A DNA stretch of 64,000 nucleotides from Actinokineospora fastidiosa (lineage in GTDB: Bacteria > Actinomycetota > Actinomycetes > Mycobacteriales > Pseudonocardiaceae). The stretch covers positions 269,260 to 333,259 of the forward strand of contig NZ_BMRB01000002.1 in the NCBI RefSeq assembly GCF_014648415.1, written 5' to 3'. Below the pieces are notes generated by a model. That model was not told the origin of the DNA. It made no database searches and saw only the letters and a list, made by a program, of their open reading frames with translations. Below, piece by piece: positions 18,247-26,077 of this stretch (position 1 is its first letter; every line of letters begins with the position of its first letter). The translations under genes and the position numbers were made by a program.

Positions 18247-18677
18247 CGCCGTTCCCCTTGTGCGTATACCGGTTGACACAACATCGACGGTAATCAGGCA
18301 TCCCGGGCGCCGGCCCCCCTTGGCCTGAAGCTGTCACACCGGCCGGGCAGGCGGACGGCAGCAACGGTTGGCCGTCGCGCCGCGGAAGCCACCGAGCCCG
18401 CCACCGGGCCGAGCCCGACCGGGCCACGTTCGTCACCGGGCACGCGGACACTCCCAGCAGCCTCGGGGCGGTCGGCGACGGCGGGCCCGAGTCCGACCTC
18501 GACGACTACTAACCCGCATGCGGCCCTACTTCGCCGAGCTGGTCCGGGCTGATCCCCAAGTCACTCGAACAGGGGACGCGGCGATTCCCGGCCCCGGCAC
18601 CGGGTACTTCTGCGCTTGCTGTCGCCTCAGGACGGTGCCCGCCGTGCCGGGGCGTGCCATCGAGAGGAGCCCAGAGG
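18247..18677. other. no complete gene seen
   Basis: The left part is the upstream region of the lipoprotein gene. Around 18417-18512 a plus frame reads DRATFVTGHADTPSSLGAV and ends in an acidic SDLDDY before a stop, which could be the tail of a decayed gene. Nothing else is supported. GGAG at 18669 region precedes the small secreted protein start. Confidence 0.4.
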
Positions 18678-18947
18678 ATGTTCCGCACCGCTGCCCTGGC
18701 CGCAGCCACCTTCGCCGCCGCCGGTCTGTCCCTGCTGGTCGCCGCCCCAGCGCAGGCGACGGCCGCCGACTGCCTGAAGGTTCTCCAGTGGGTCGGGCAC
18801 AACGTCACCGAGCAGACCGTTTCCGCCTGCCGGGCCGGGGAGAGCGACTTCGCCGCGTGCATCGTCGGGCTGTCCGAGGACGGGGTGCAGGACGGCCGCA
18901 TCATCGTCGCCGCGTGCGCGTCGGCCAGCCTGAACACCGAAGGCTGA
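18678..18947 (+). CDS. small secreted cysteine-containing protein
   Basis: The 89-residue product begins MFRTAALAAATFAAAGLSLL and has a clear Sec signal peptide ending near AQATA. The mature part is about 60 residues and holds four cysteines (DCLKV, SACRA, AACIV, AACAS) that may form two disulfides. The ATG at 18678 follows GAGGAGCCCAGAGG, a good ribosome site. It resembles no family I can name and may be a small extracellular effector or surface protein. Confidence 0.65.
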   Translation: MFRTAALAAATFAAAGLSLLVAAPAQATAADCLKVLQWVGHNVTEQTVSACRAGESDFAACIVGLSEDGVQDGRIIVAACASASLNTEG

Positions 18948-19000
18948 GCGGGCGTAGTTCAACTGTAGACAGCCTCCGCAGTGGAGGGTGCTGGTTCCCC
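18948..19000 (+). pseudogene. degenerate tRNA-Gly-like sequence
   Basis: GCGGGCGTAGTTCAA matches the 5' acceptor strand and D-arm start of actinobacterial tRNA-Gly. A CCTCC/GGAGG stem then lies at the anticodon-arm position, and GGTTC at the T-arm position. The D stem is mutated, the loops have the wrong lengths and the 3' acceptor strand is missing. It begins immediately at the stop codon of the small secreted protein gene. It is read as a tRNA relic, possibly an old integration site. Confidence 0.35.
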
Positions 19001-19314
19001 GGCAACGTGTGCCGAGCGAACCCCGTCGAAGCTGCCAACCAGGTTCGTACACCTTATTGACGGAACGCGGCTCGACGGCTTGGTCCTCCGGCGGACAGGG
19101 CAGGGGTGCCGTGACGGCTTGGGCACGGGGCTTAGGCACGGTTTGTCGGCTGGCCCGCACCGGCGGCGGTGCGGCCGTGGCTGCTACCGCGGATACACGG
19201 CCACCCAGCACGCGTCTTCCCGCAGGGCTAGTCCTGTGGACTAGGCGGGCGCTCGCCGCTTGGCCGGTCCGCGCCCGCCCACCACGGACGTCACCCGCTA
19301 GGGCCCTTCCGGGG
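19001..19314. other. no gene seen
   Basis: No coding bias or motif is visible between the tRNA-like relic and the stop of the secreted protein gene on the opposite strand. A CTAGTCCTGTGGACTAG inverted repeat near 19228 may be a weak hairpin at the end of one or both flanking transcripts. Confidence 0.4.
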
Positions 19315-19917
19315 CTACTTCTTGGCCGACAGGGACATCTCGATGGTGTTCTCCTTGCCGACGACGAGGGCGTTGATGATCTCGGTGTCGAACATGCAGT
19401 CGGCGAACGGCGGGAGCTGGTATTTCCCGGTGACCGTCCCTCCGGTGGACGGGTTGAAGGTGCCGCTGGAGGTGAGGTCGATGCGCACCGAGGCGGTCGT
19501 CTTGCAATTGGGCAGCGGAATGCCGATGTTGAAATGCCCGACCTCGGTGATCTGCACGTCGAATTGACCGGACGCGGTTACCGCGTTGTTCCGGAACGTG
19601 CCGCTCAGCGGACCGGCCTGGGTGACCTTGACCTTGGCGTGGGTGGAGAGGAACCCGAAGAGGTTGAAGTCCGTGCGGGTCTCCGGCAGCGTGATCACCC
19701 CGGTGAACCCACCGCTCTGCAGGTCGATGTCGATGTCGGTCTGCCCCGGTCCCAGCGGCAGGTCGGCCCCGAGGCCGGTCAGCCGGGTCGAGCCCTCGGT
19801 GCCGTAGGCGATCTTCGTCGTGGCCGCCTCGCTCACGGGCGCCAGGACCGCGAGGGTGCCGCTCAACGCGACCACGCCCATCGCCGAGCCGAGGACCTTG
19901 CCGATTTTCCCGCGCAT
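19315..19917 (-). CDS. secreted beta-rich protein of unknown function
   Basis: From the ATG at 19917 the protein has 200 residues. A Sec signal peptide (MRGKIGKVLGSAMGVVALSG) is cleaved near VSEAA. The mature part is rich in Thr, Gly and Val and looks all-beta: ADLPLGPGQTDIDIDLQSGG, then a series of short strands. Two cysteines (PNCKT, ADCMF) could pair. It resembles extracellular proteins of unknown function in actinomycetes. The gene is divergent from the TetR regulator, with 163 bp between their starts, and may be its target. Confidence 0.65.
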   Translation of the reverse strand: MRGKIGKVLGSAMGVVALSGTLAVLAPVSEAATTKIAYGTEGSTRLTGLGADLPLGPGQTDIDIDLQSGGFTGVITLPETRTDFNLFGFLSTHAKVKVTQAGPLSGTFRNNAVTASGQFDVQITEVGHFNIGIPLPNCKTTASVRIDLTSSGTFNPSTGGTVTGKYQLPPFADCMFDTEIINALVVGKENTIEMSLSAKK

Positions 19918-20080
19918 GGTGGTAATCCAATCCGTGTCCAGAAACTGTCTAGTACCCGAGGTACTGTAGAGTTTCCAGATCCACCGCGGCAAGGCTGGAC
20001 GGAAAAGTGGCGACGACTTGTGCGAATGTTCGGAAATCACCCGGAGCGATTTGTGCCGAGACGCCAGGTATCCTGTGCCG

Positions 20081-20761
20081 ATGAGTGCCTCGCGTCCGGC
20101 TGCGGACGGCGCGCCGCCCCGTCGGGCCGATCAGCGGCTCCCCAGCGGCAGACACGGCCTGAGCCGGGCGGACGTCGCCTCGTCCCAACGCGCGCGCATC
20201 GTCCTGGCGCTGTTCGACGCCGTCGCCGAGAAGGGCTACCCCGCCACCACGATCGGCGACGTGGTCGACCGGGCGGAGGTCTCCCGCCGGACCTTCTACG
20301 AGCACTTCACCAGCAAGGAGGCCTGCTTCCTGGCCGCCTTCGACGAGGCGGTCGCCGATGTCGGGGTCCAGCTGGCCGCCGTGCTCGACCCCCTGCCCAA
20401 AGACGACTGGCGCACCCGCATCCGGCAGTCCTGGCGGGCCTTCCTCACCGCCCTGGCCGCGAGCCCCACCATCACCTGGTCGCTCTACGTCGAGACGTTC
20501 TCCGCCGGTCCCGCGCTCATCGAGCGCACCAGCGCCGTCAACGCGGGCTTCGCCGAGGTCTTCCGCAAGCTGCACCGCCTGGCCCGCAAGCAGGAACCCG
20601 CCGTCACCGAGCTGGCGCCGGAGGTGTTCGACCTCTATATCGGCGGCACCGCCGAACGCATCCGCCACTGCCTGCGCACCGACGGCGCCGCCGCGCTCCC
20701 CGCCCTCGAAGACCTCTTCGTCGACACGCTTCTGGCCCTCTTCGGCACCCCATCAGCCTGA
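20081..20761 (+). CDS. TetR/AcrR-family repressor
   Basis: The 226-residue protein starts at the ATG at 20081. An N-terminal HTH is visible: ARIVLALFDAVAEKGYPATT, then IGDVVDRAEVSRRTFYEHFT and SKEACFLAAFDEAV. The C-terminal helical domain would bind a small ligand. The gene diverges from the secreted protein at 19315-19917, the usual arrangement for a repressor controlling its neighbour. The downstream hairpin at 20814-20845 ends the transcript. Confidence 0.85.
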   Translation: MSASRPAADGAPPRRADQRLPSGRHGLSRADVASSQRARIVLALFDAVAEKGYPATTIGDVVDRAEVSRRTFYEHFTSKEACFLAAFDEAVADVGVQLAAVLDPLPKDDWRTRIRQSWRAFLTALAASPTITWSLYVETFSAGPALIERTSAVNAGFAEVFRKLHRLARKQEPAVTELAPEVFDLYIGGTAERIRHCLRTDGAAALPALEDLFVDTLLALFGTPSA

Positions 20762-20813
20762 GCGCTACCCGGGTCGGGCACCGACGCGTGGTCTCCAGTG
20801 CCCTGCCCTAGGG

Positions 20814-20845
20814 GGCGCCGTCCCGCTCGGTGCGGGGACGGCGCC
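20814..20845. terminator. bidirectional terminator hairpin
   Basis: GGCGCCGTCCCGC pairs with GCGGGGACGGCGCC (one bulged G), with a 5-nt loop. It lies between the convergent TetR and LPMO genes. Confidence 0.65.
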
Positions 20846-20854
20846 GGGGTCGGG

Positions 20855-21517
20855 TCAGCCGAAGTCGATGTCACTGCACAGGAAGTACTTCTGGTCCATG
20901 TGCGAGGCCTTCCAGATCGTGACGAGGACGTGGTGGCCGCTGTAGCCGGAGGTGGACACGTCGGTCTTGTACTCGAACTGGGAGGGGTAGCGGCCGGTCT
21001 GCTTGATGAAGTCCAGGTCGTCCCAGGCGATCATGGAGTTGGCGGGGTCGAAGCCCTGCTTGGTGATGTAGATCTTCAGGTAGTCGGCGCCGTGCCGGGC
21101 CACGTCCTGCACCGTGATGGGGAAGCTGCTGCCGACCCTCGTGGTCTTCCAGTGGCCGGGGTTGTCCATCGGCGCGTAGCGGCCGCCTTCGGAGCGTCCG
21201 GCGCTGCAGATCTGACCGTCGGGGATGGCGCTTTCGAGGTTCTCGCCCAGGTTGTTGGCGTACAGGGCGTTCCAGTTCCACATGGCGTCGGGGCTCTGGT
21301 TCCAGGCCAGGTAGCACATGAAGTCCTGCTCCTGCATGCCGGGCGCGTCGGGACCGTTCCAGCGGGTGGCGCAGCCGTAGTTGCGGGTCGGCGGGTCGAC
21401 GACAGTGCCGTGGGCCGAGGCGGTGGTCGGGTGGAAGACCAGCGCCGAGGCGATGAGGGACGTCAGGAGCCCGATCTGCACGGCAATTCGGCGTCGGGTT
21501 GTGGATGCGGTGTGCAT
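20855..21517 (-). CDS. AA10 lytic polysaccharide monooxygenase
   Basis: A 220-residue secreted enzyme. The signal peptide ends TTASA, leaving His36 as the mature N-terminus (HGTVVDPPTR), which AA10 LPMOs require because that His forms half of the copper 'histidine brace'. The second His is at mature position about 107 (DVARHGADYLKIYITK). Other family features are NYGCATRWNG, SPDAMWNWNALYANN, the Cys pairs and FEYKTDV. Such enzymes oxidatively cleave chitin or cellulose, boosting hydrolases. There is no appended carbohydrate-binding module. The ATG at 21517 was chosen because it starts the signal peptide. Confidence 0.9.
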   Translation of the reverse strand: MHTASTTRRRIAVQIGLLTSLIASALVFHPTTASAHGTVVDPPTRNYGCATRWNGPDAPGMQEQDFMCYLAWNQSPDAMWNWNALYANNLGENLESAIPDGQICSAGRSEGGRYAPMDNPGHWKTTRVGSSFPITVQDVARHGADYLKIYITKQGFDPANSMIAWDDLDFIKQTGRYPSQFEYKTDVSTSGYSGHHVLVTIWKASHMDQKYFLCSDIDFG

Positions 21518-21596
21518 GCGATGTCCTCCGTGCGTGACGTGGTGCCGTCGGCAGGGGCGCCGGTCGGCGACGTTCGTCCGGGTTGGCGTTGTGGGA

Positions 21597-21631
21597 GCGG
21601 TGGCGTCGTCAGGGACCGACGACGCCACCGC
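21597..21631. terminator. 14-bp perfect hairpin between LPMO and DoxX genes
   Basis: GCGGTGGCGTCGTC at 21597-21610 and its complement at 21618-21631 flank the loop AGGGACC. It lies downstream of the DoxX/lipoprotein operon (minus strand) and upstream of the LPMO gene, so it most likely ends the DoxX transcript. A role in the LPMO leader cannot be excluded. Confidence 0.55.
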
Positions 21632-21823
21632 TTTCTGCACGAGCGGGATCAGCCGGCCGCCACCGGGCGGTCCCGCTCACCCCCACGTGGTGGGCCACAC
21701 GGGGGCGTCGAGGGAAATGGCGCGTCTTCTCGGCGTCGCGATCGAAAGCGCAGCTCACAGCGAACTGGTGCGCGCAGCGTCGGCCGCGCGCTCTATCAAC
21801 GGCCGCGGCGAAGCCGGGGAGCG

Positions 21824-22279
21824 TCAATCGGTCGATGGGCTGCCGATCGCGCTTCGCGCCTGGTCGGGGCTGTTGCCGATGTCGAGCAGCTGTCGTGGCC
21901 GCTCGGTGGACATGAGCACCAGGCACGCGGTGATCAGGACGAGGTTCTTGACGACGAACTCGCCCTCGGTGGTCAGCAGCAACGGGTTGCCCGCCTGGAA
22001 CGCCGCGTGCGGCTGGACCACCAGCACGAGGAAGGTCCCCAGCAGGTGGGCCACGGCGGCGGCCGCGACCCAGCGCAGCCAGCGGCCGAGCCACAGTGCC
22101 GCACCGAGCGCGATCTCCGCCGATCCGAGCGCGACCAGCAGCAGGTCGCGGTCCAGCCAGGGCACGGTGTCCGCGACCAGGTCGGCGACCGGTGTCACGT
22201 CGGCGACCTTGAGAGCGCCGAACCACACGAAGACCAGGCCGAGGGAGCCGCGCAGCAGGGTCGTGGCGCGGGCGTTCAT
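21824..22279 (-). CDS. DoxX-family membrane protein
   Basis: A 151-residue protein beginning MNARATTLLRGSLGLVFVWF, with four hydrophobic helices separated by short loops. The motif GLVFVWFGALKVADVTPVAD is typical of DoxX-like proteins, small quinone-associated membrane proteins linked to thiosulfate or redox stress in some bacteria. The ATG at 22279 overlaps the lipoprotein stop by 4 nt (ATGA), so the two are co-translated. Confidence 0.75.
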   Translation of the reverse strand: MNARATTLLRGSLGLVFVWFGALKVADVTPVADLVADTVPWLDRDLLLVALGSAEIALGAALWLGRWLRWVAAAAVAHLLGTFLVLVVQPHAAFQAGNPLLLTTEGEFVVKNLVLITACLVLMSTERPRQLLDIGNSPDQARSAIGSPSTD

Positions 22280-22683
22280 GGTGCACCGCAGGCAATGGTG
22301 TCGGAGGTGTCGACGCGCCAGTGGCCCTCGTGCAAGCGCAGCCGGAGTTCCCCGGTGTGCTCGCCGTGCCGCCAGGAGACCCGGGCGAGGTCCGGCCCGT
22401 CGGAGACGACGCCGAGGACCTCGTACGGGACTCCGGGCGCGCAGTCGGCGATCCGGTCGGCGAACACTTCCCGCGGTTGGCGCTGCTGCGCCTCGGGAGT
22501 CCACATGCCCCAAGCCGTGGTCGGGTCGCCGCCCGAGAGCAGGCCGAGGTAGGTGGTGGCGGTCCCGCGCAGCTGGGCGGTGTCGTCCGCGGTCGTCGAG
22601 TGGTGCTGGTGGTGCTCGTGCCCAGAGCCCGCGCAGCCAGCGGAGACCGCGGCGACCAGGGCAAGGCAGACGAGGGTTTTCAT
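22276..22683 (-). CDS. small lipoprotein coupled to DoxX-like protein
   Basis: A 135-residue protein. The signal peptide MKTLVCLALVAAVSAGCAGS has a lipobox SAGC, followed by a His-rich stretch HEHHQHH that could bind metal. The rest, with ATTYLGLLSGGDPTTAWGMW and LRLHEGHWRVDTSDT, resembles an NTF2/SnoaL-like or DUF4878-like fold. A strong GGGAGGA ribosome site precedes the ATG. It is first in an operon with the DoxX-family gene. Confidence 0.75.
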   Translation of the reverse strand: MKTLVCLALVAAVSAGCAGSGHEHHQHHSTTADDTAQLRGTATTYLGLLSGGDPTTAWGMWTPEAQQRQPREVFADRIADCAPGVPYEVLGVVSDGPDLARVSWRHGEHTGELRLRLHEGHWRVDTSDTIACGAP

Positions 22684-22706
22684 GGGATCCTCCCGAGGTC
22701 GGCTCC

Positions 22707-22740
22707 GGTGGCGGCCCCGCGTCGCTGCGGGGCCGCCACC
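22707..22740 (-). terminator. 14-bp GC hairpin terminator
   Basis: GGTGGCGGCCCCGC and its exact complement flank a 6-nt loop, starting 10 nt past the stop of the secreted protein gene (22751) and just before the lipoprotein ribosome site. It separates the two transcripts. Confidence 0.7.
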
Positions 22741-22750
22741 TCACCTGGCG

Positions 22751-23458
22751 TCAGTTGCCCAGGCGCTTGGTGCCGTACTGGGAGATCCAGGCGTTTCCGC
22801 CGACGTTCATGTCCGCCAGGACCTCGACGGAGTCACGCGTGGCCTCCAGGCTCATCGAGCTCTGGTTGGAGCCTGCCAGCTCATAGGTCCACGTCTGCCC
22901 GACCGGGATGGTGCGGTCGGCCAGGGGCACGTCGTGGAATCCGAGCCGGATGATGTAGTGCGACTCGCCGTTGCCGCGGGGAACCTCGACGTAGTCCTGC
23001 TGCGGGTGCCCGTACTGGAGCGACGCTCGGTAGTGGTGGTCGACCGAGCCCGACGGCGCGCGGAACTTCAGCACCAGGCAGTCGGTGTGCACCGGGGCGT
23101 TGCTCGTGTTGGTGAAGATGAGCTTGCGGTTGCCGTAGAACGTGCCACCCTCGAGCTGCACCTTGACCGACAGGCCGACGTTGCTCTCGAAGCCGGTGTT
23201 CAGCGGCTCGTCGAGGACGGGGTTGCGGCTGGGCACGGGGTAGTCGGTGCCGCGGCGGCACCGCTCCAGCGGCGAACCGTCCACCGAGGAGGGACCGTCC
23301 GGGTACTGCTGGCCGTGGTCCGCCGGTCCCGCGCTCACCGGTGAGGTGACCGCGATGACGTTCGCGGTGGCGGGCAGCGAGGACAGGACGAACATGGCCG
23401 ACAGCGCGACGCCGACGGCGCCAGCCGCGGACCAGGCCGTTTTGGCCGTCTTCTGCAT
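22751..23458 (-). CDS. secreted protein of unknown function
   Basis: The 235-residue protein starts MQKTAKTAWSAAGAVGVALS; a Sec signal peptide is cleaved near ATANV. The mature part has a Cys pair (LERCR, HTDCL) and an apparent beta-sandwich (VGLSVKVQLEGGTFYGNRKL, TNTSNAPVHTDC, IPVGQTWTYELAGS), suggesting a carbohydrate-binding or cell-surface role. It lies between the LPMO/DoxX group and the GH49 gene, but has its own terminator and an upstream GC-poor region at 23540-23660. Confidence 0.65.
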   Translation of the reverse strand: MQKTAKTAWSAAGAVGVALSAMFVLSSLPATANVIAVTSPVSAGPADHGQQYPDGPSSVDGSPLERCRRGTDYPVPSRNPVLDEPLNTGFESNVGLSVKVQLEGGTFYGNRKLIFTNTSNAPVHTDCLVLKFRAPSGSVDHHYRASLQYGHPQQDYVEVPRGNGESHYIIRLGFHDVPLADRTIPVGQTWTYELAGSNQSSMSLEATRDSVEVLADMNVGGNAWISQYGTKRLGN

Positions 23459-23692
23459 GGGTGTGCCTCCGTCAAGATCGGAAGGAAGCACCGGGGGAAT
23501 AGATGTCCCGCCGGGGCTTGGGACACCGTGGCGGCGGCGTTATCAGATTAAGGGCCCTGCGTTTTCTGTGTCAACGAGGGAAGATCGGCATTACTCGATC
23601 GGACTAGCACCACTGTCTATTGCGGATCGCGCACAGGAATTACTGTGCCCACTACAGCACTCCCAGACAAACTGTCCACTTCAGCGACCCGG

Positions 23693-25984
23693 TCAGCTGG
23701 TGAGGGTCCACTTCTGGCTGTTCCACGTGCCGCAGTCCCACAGGTGCAGGCGCGCGCCGTCGGCCGTGCTTTGGCCTTCGATGTCGAGGCAGCGCCCGGA
23801 CTTGATGTTCTTGAGGGTGCCGCTCGGCTGGAATGCCCACTTCTGGCTGTCCCAGGTGCCGCAGTCCCAGAGGTGGGCCTTGGCGCCGTTGGCGGTGGCG
23901 CCGCCTTCGACGTCCAGGCACTTGCCGCCGGACTTCAGCTGCTGCCCCTCGAGCGCCCAGGTCATGGCGGGGGCGTTAGCGCAGGCCCACTGCTGGACGG
24001 GCGTGCCGTTCGCCGTGCCGCCGCCCGCGCGGTCGACGCACTTGCCGGTGGCTCCGTTGACGATCGTGCCGCCGGTGACCGGGTCGGGGGTGGTTCCGCC
24101 TGGGCCCCAGGCGTTCCAGTTGTCCCAGGTCTCGGCGTCGAAGCCGAGCCTGCCGAGTCGGTCAGCGGCCCAGTTGGTGCCGGACTTGGTGATGACGGTG
24201 CCGCCGACGGTGTAGTTCTCCAGCTTCAGGCCCCGGCTGTCGCGGGTCTCGTTGCCCAGGGTCACCTTCTGGCCTGCGCTGTTGCTGTACCGCTTGAGGA
24301 GGCTGACCTGGGATGAGGCGTCCAGGTGGCTCCACGCGTCGATCTTGAGGTTCTTGACGTGGATGTTCTCGGTGCTGGACAGGGCGAAGACGCGGATCGC
24401 GCAGTTGGCCATGCCTTCGACGGTGATGTTCTCGAAGGTCATGTTCCTGACCCACGTGTTGGGGTTGGCCGTGGTGGTCGAGCCCATGTTCTCCCAGTGC
24501 GAGGAGGAGTTGAGGATGCAGGTGTTGTACTTGACGTCCTTCCAGTACATCCGGTTGTGGATGACGTGGGTGTTGGTGACCCGCACGTTGTCGATGTTGC
24601 GCGGAGTCCATCCCCACTGGATGACAGGGCCGTTCTCGTTCTTCCAGACGACGGTGTTATCGATGGTGACGTCGCTGTGGTACATCTTCAGCACGTCGTC
24701 GTTGGCGTTGAAGAACGTGTTCTTCATGGTGCTGCCGCGGTAGAGCTCGATGCCGTCGGTCTGCCAGTACCAGGAGCCGACCTGCTTGTAGTTCTCGACC
24801 CGCATGCTGAAGGTCTGCTCGTCGCCGTAGACGACGAACGAGTGGTATGGGGGCTCGTTGATGGTCACACCCTGCAGGTCCAGGTGCTGCTGCCGACCGT
24901 TGGCGGACTGGAACTGCAGCATCTTCACGCAGGTGGCGTGGCAGTTCGACGCCCCGGAGAGGTGGTCGTAGTTGTTGGCGGTATCCGCCTCGTAGACGTA
25001 CTGCTCACCGGAGAGCACGCCGTAGCCGGTCACCTTGTACAAGCCCTGGCTGTCGTCGGGGAAGCGGACGGCGCCCTTCACGTACGCTCCCGGCGCCAGG
25101 TACACCCACTTGACCTGCCTGGGCACCAGCGCGTGGTACTTGGAGGTCATGTAGTAGGTGCCGGGCCGGAAGTACACGATCTCCTCGCTGATCGTGTTGA
25201 GGTTGGTGACCTGCCCCTGGGGCGGGTAGTAGATGCTCCCCGATGCCGAAGTGGGGATCAGCCGGTCGCGCTCGGCGCCGGTGGGCGCAGGCTCGGCGAA
25301 GATCATCATCGAGTTGCGCGGCTCGGTGTGGATGGCGCGGTTGCCACCGCCGGAAGCTGTGGTGAGCTTGCCCGCGTCGTTGGCCGGGCCCGACATGTCG
25401 TTGTACGCCGTGTACAGCTGCGGGTCGAACTCGACGGAGAAGCGGTGGCCCGCCGCGCTGTAGGGAACCCTGATGCGGATGGTGTCGCCGTCGACGAGCT
25501 GCTTGGTGAAGTTGAGGCTGCTGGGCTTGATCTTGACCTGGTCGGCCGAGGAGACGGTCTGGCCTGTGCGCAGGGTGACATCGACCCACACGTCGCTGGC
25601 GTACTGGAAGGACGACCAACTCATCGTCAGGTTCGCCGACGAGGAGAACTCGGCGCCGTCCTCCTTGGTGTAGCCGATCTTGCCCTTTCCGCTGCGCGGG
25701 ATGCTCATGTACGTGAAGGAGTCGTACCGGCTCCCGGGCGTGGCGGCGGTGGCGACCTGGACGTCGTAGAACGACGAGCGCCTGACCTTGTCGTTGGCGA
25801 CCGGACCCGTGGTGTTGAACTCGTGGTTGTCGTGCCACCACGTCTTGAGCTGGTCGCTGTCGATGGTGGCGGCCTGGGCCTGCGGCGCGCCCGCGCCCAC
25901 CACGGCAGGCGCGATGGCGCCGACCAGGGCGAGCGCCAGACCGGCGGCGAGCACCGCCGATCGTCTCACTCTTGCTATGGACAT
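23693..25984 (-). CDS. secreted GH49 dextranase-like glycoside hydrolase with ricin-type lectin domain
   Basis: About 763 residues from MSIARVRRSAVLAAGLALAL; the signal peptide is cleaved after APQAQA. Residues ~35-600 show the GH49 layout, an N-terminal beta-sandwich followed by a right-handed beta-helix. The active-site motifs are SWYWQTDGIELYRGS and FNANDDVLKMYHSD, whose Asp residues near 411, 428 and 429 match the GH49 catalytic triad. Further family features are WTPRNIDNV and HWENMGS. Residues ~620-763 form a ricin B-type beta-trefoil with three QxW motifs (QQWAC, QKWAF, QKWTL), probably for binding polysaccharide. GH49 members cut alpha-1,6-glucan (dextran) or pullulan. The neighbouring uptake and alpha-glucosidase genes support dextran or isomaltooligosaccharide use. 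Confidence 0.88.
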   Translation of the reverse strand: MSIARVRRSAVLAAGLALALVGAIAPAVVGAGAPQAQAATIDSDQLKTWWHDNHEFNTTGPVANDKVRRSSFYDVQVATAATPGSRYDSFTYMSIPRSGKGKIGYTKEDGAEFSSSANLTMSWSSFQYASDVWVDVTLRTGQTVSSADQVKIKPSSLNFTKQLVDGDTIRIRVPYSAAGHRFSVEFDPQLYTAYNDMSGPANDAGKLTTASGGGNRAIHTEPRNSMMIFAEPAPTGAERDRLIPTSASGSIYYPPQGQVTNLNTISEEIVYFRPGTYYMTSKYHALVPRQVKWVYLAPGAYVKGAVRFPDDSQGLYKVTGYGVLSGEQYVYEADTANNYDHLSGASNCHATCVKMLQFQSANGRQQHLDLQGVTINEPPYHSFVVYGDEQTFSMRVENYKQVGSWYWQTDGIELYRGSTMKNTFFNANDDVLKMYHSDVTIDNTVVWKNENGPVIQWGWTPRNIDNVRVTNTHVIHNRMYWKDVKYNTCILNSSSHWENMGSTTTANPNTWVRNMTFENITVEGMANCAIRVFALSSTENIHVKNLKIDAWSHLDASSQVSLLKRYSNSAGQKVTLGNETRDSRGLKLENYTVGGTVITKSGTNWAADRLGRLGFDAETWDNWNAWGPGGTTPDPVTGGTIVNGATGKCVDRAGGGTANGTPVQQWACANAPAMTWALEGQQLKSGGKCLDVEGGATANGAKAHLWDCGTWDSQKWAFQPSGTLKNIKSGRCLDIEGQSTADGARLHLWDCGTWNSQKWTLTS

Positions 25985-26077
25985 GCGGATTCCTCTTCTC
26001 ATCGTTGGGAAGGGTTTACGTCATCCTGTGGTCACGGTGGACACAGGAAGTCCAAGGAGTGCTGCCCGAACGAGAAC

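Noticed and set aside
18988-20811. 607-residue plus-strand frame
   Set aside because: It runs opposite the secreted protein and then out of frame through the TetR gene, so it cannot be a single gene.
22707-22740. the GC hairpin before the DoxX-linked lipoprotein as a riboswitch
   Set aside because: It is a simple perfect stem right after a stop codon, which fits a terminator; no conserved aptamer elements are visible.
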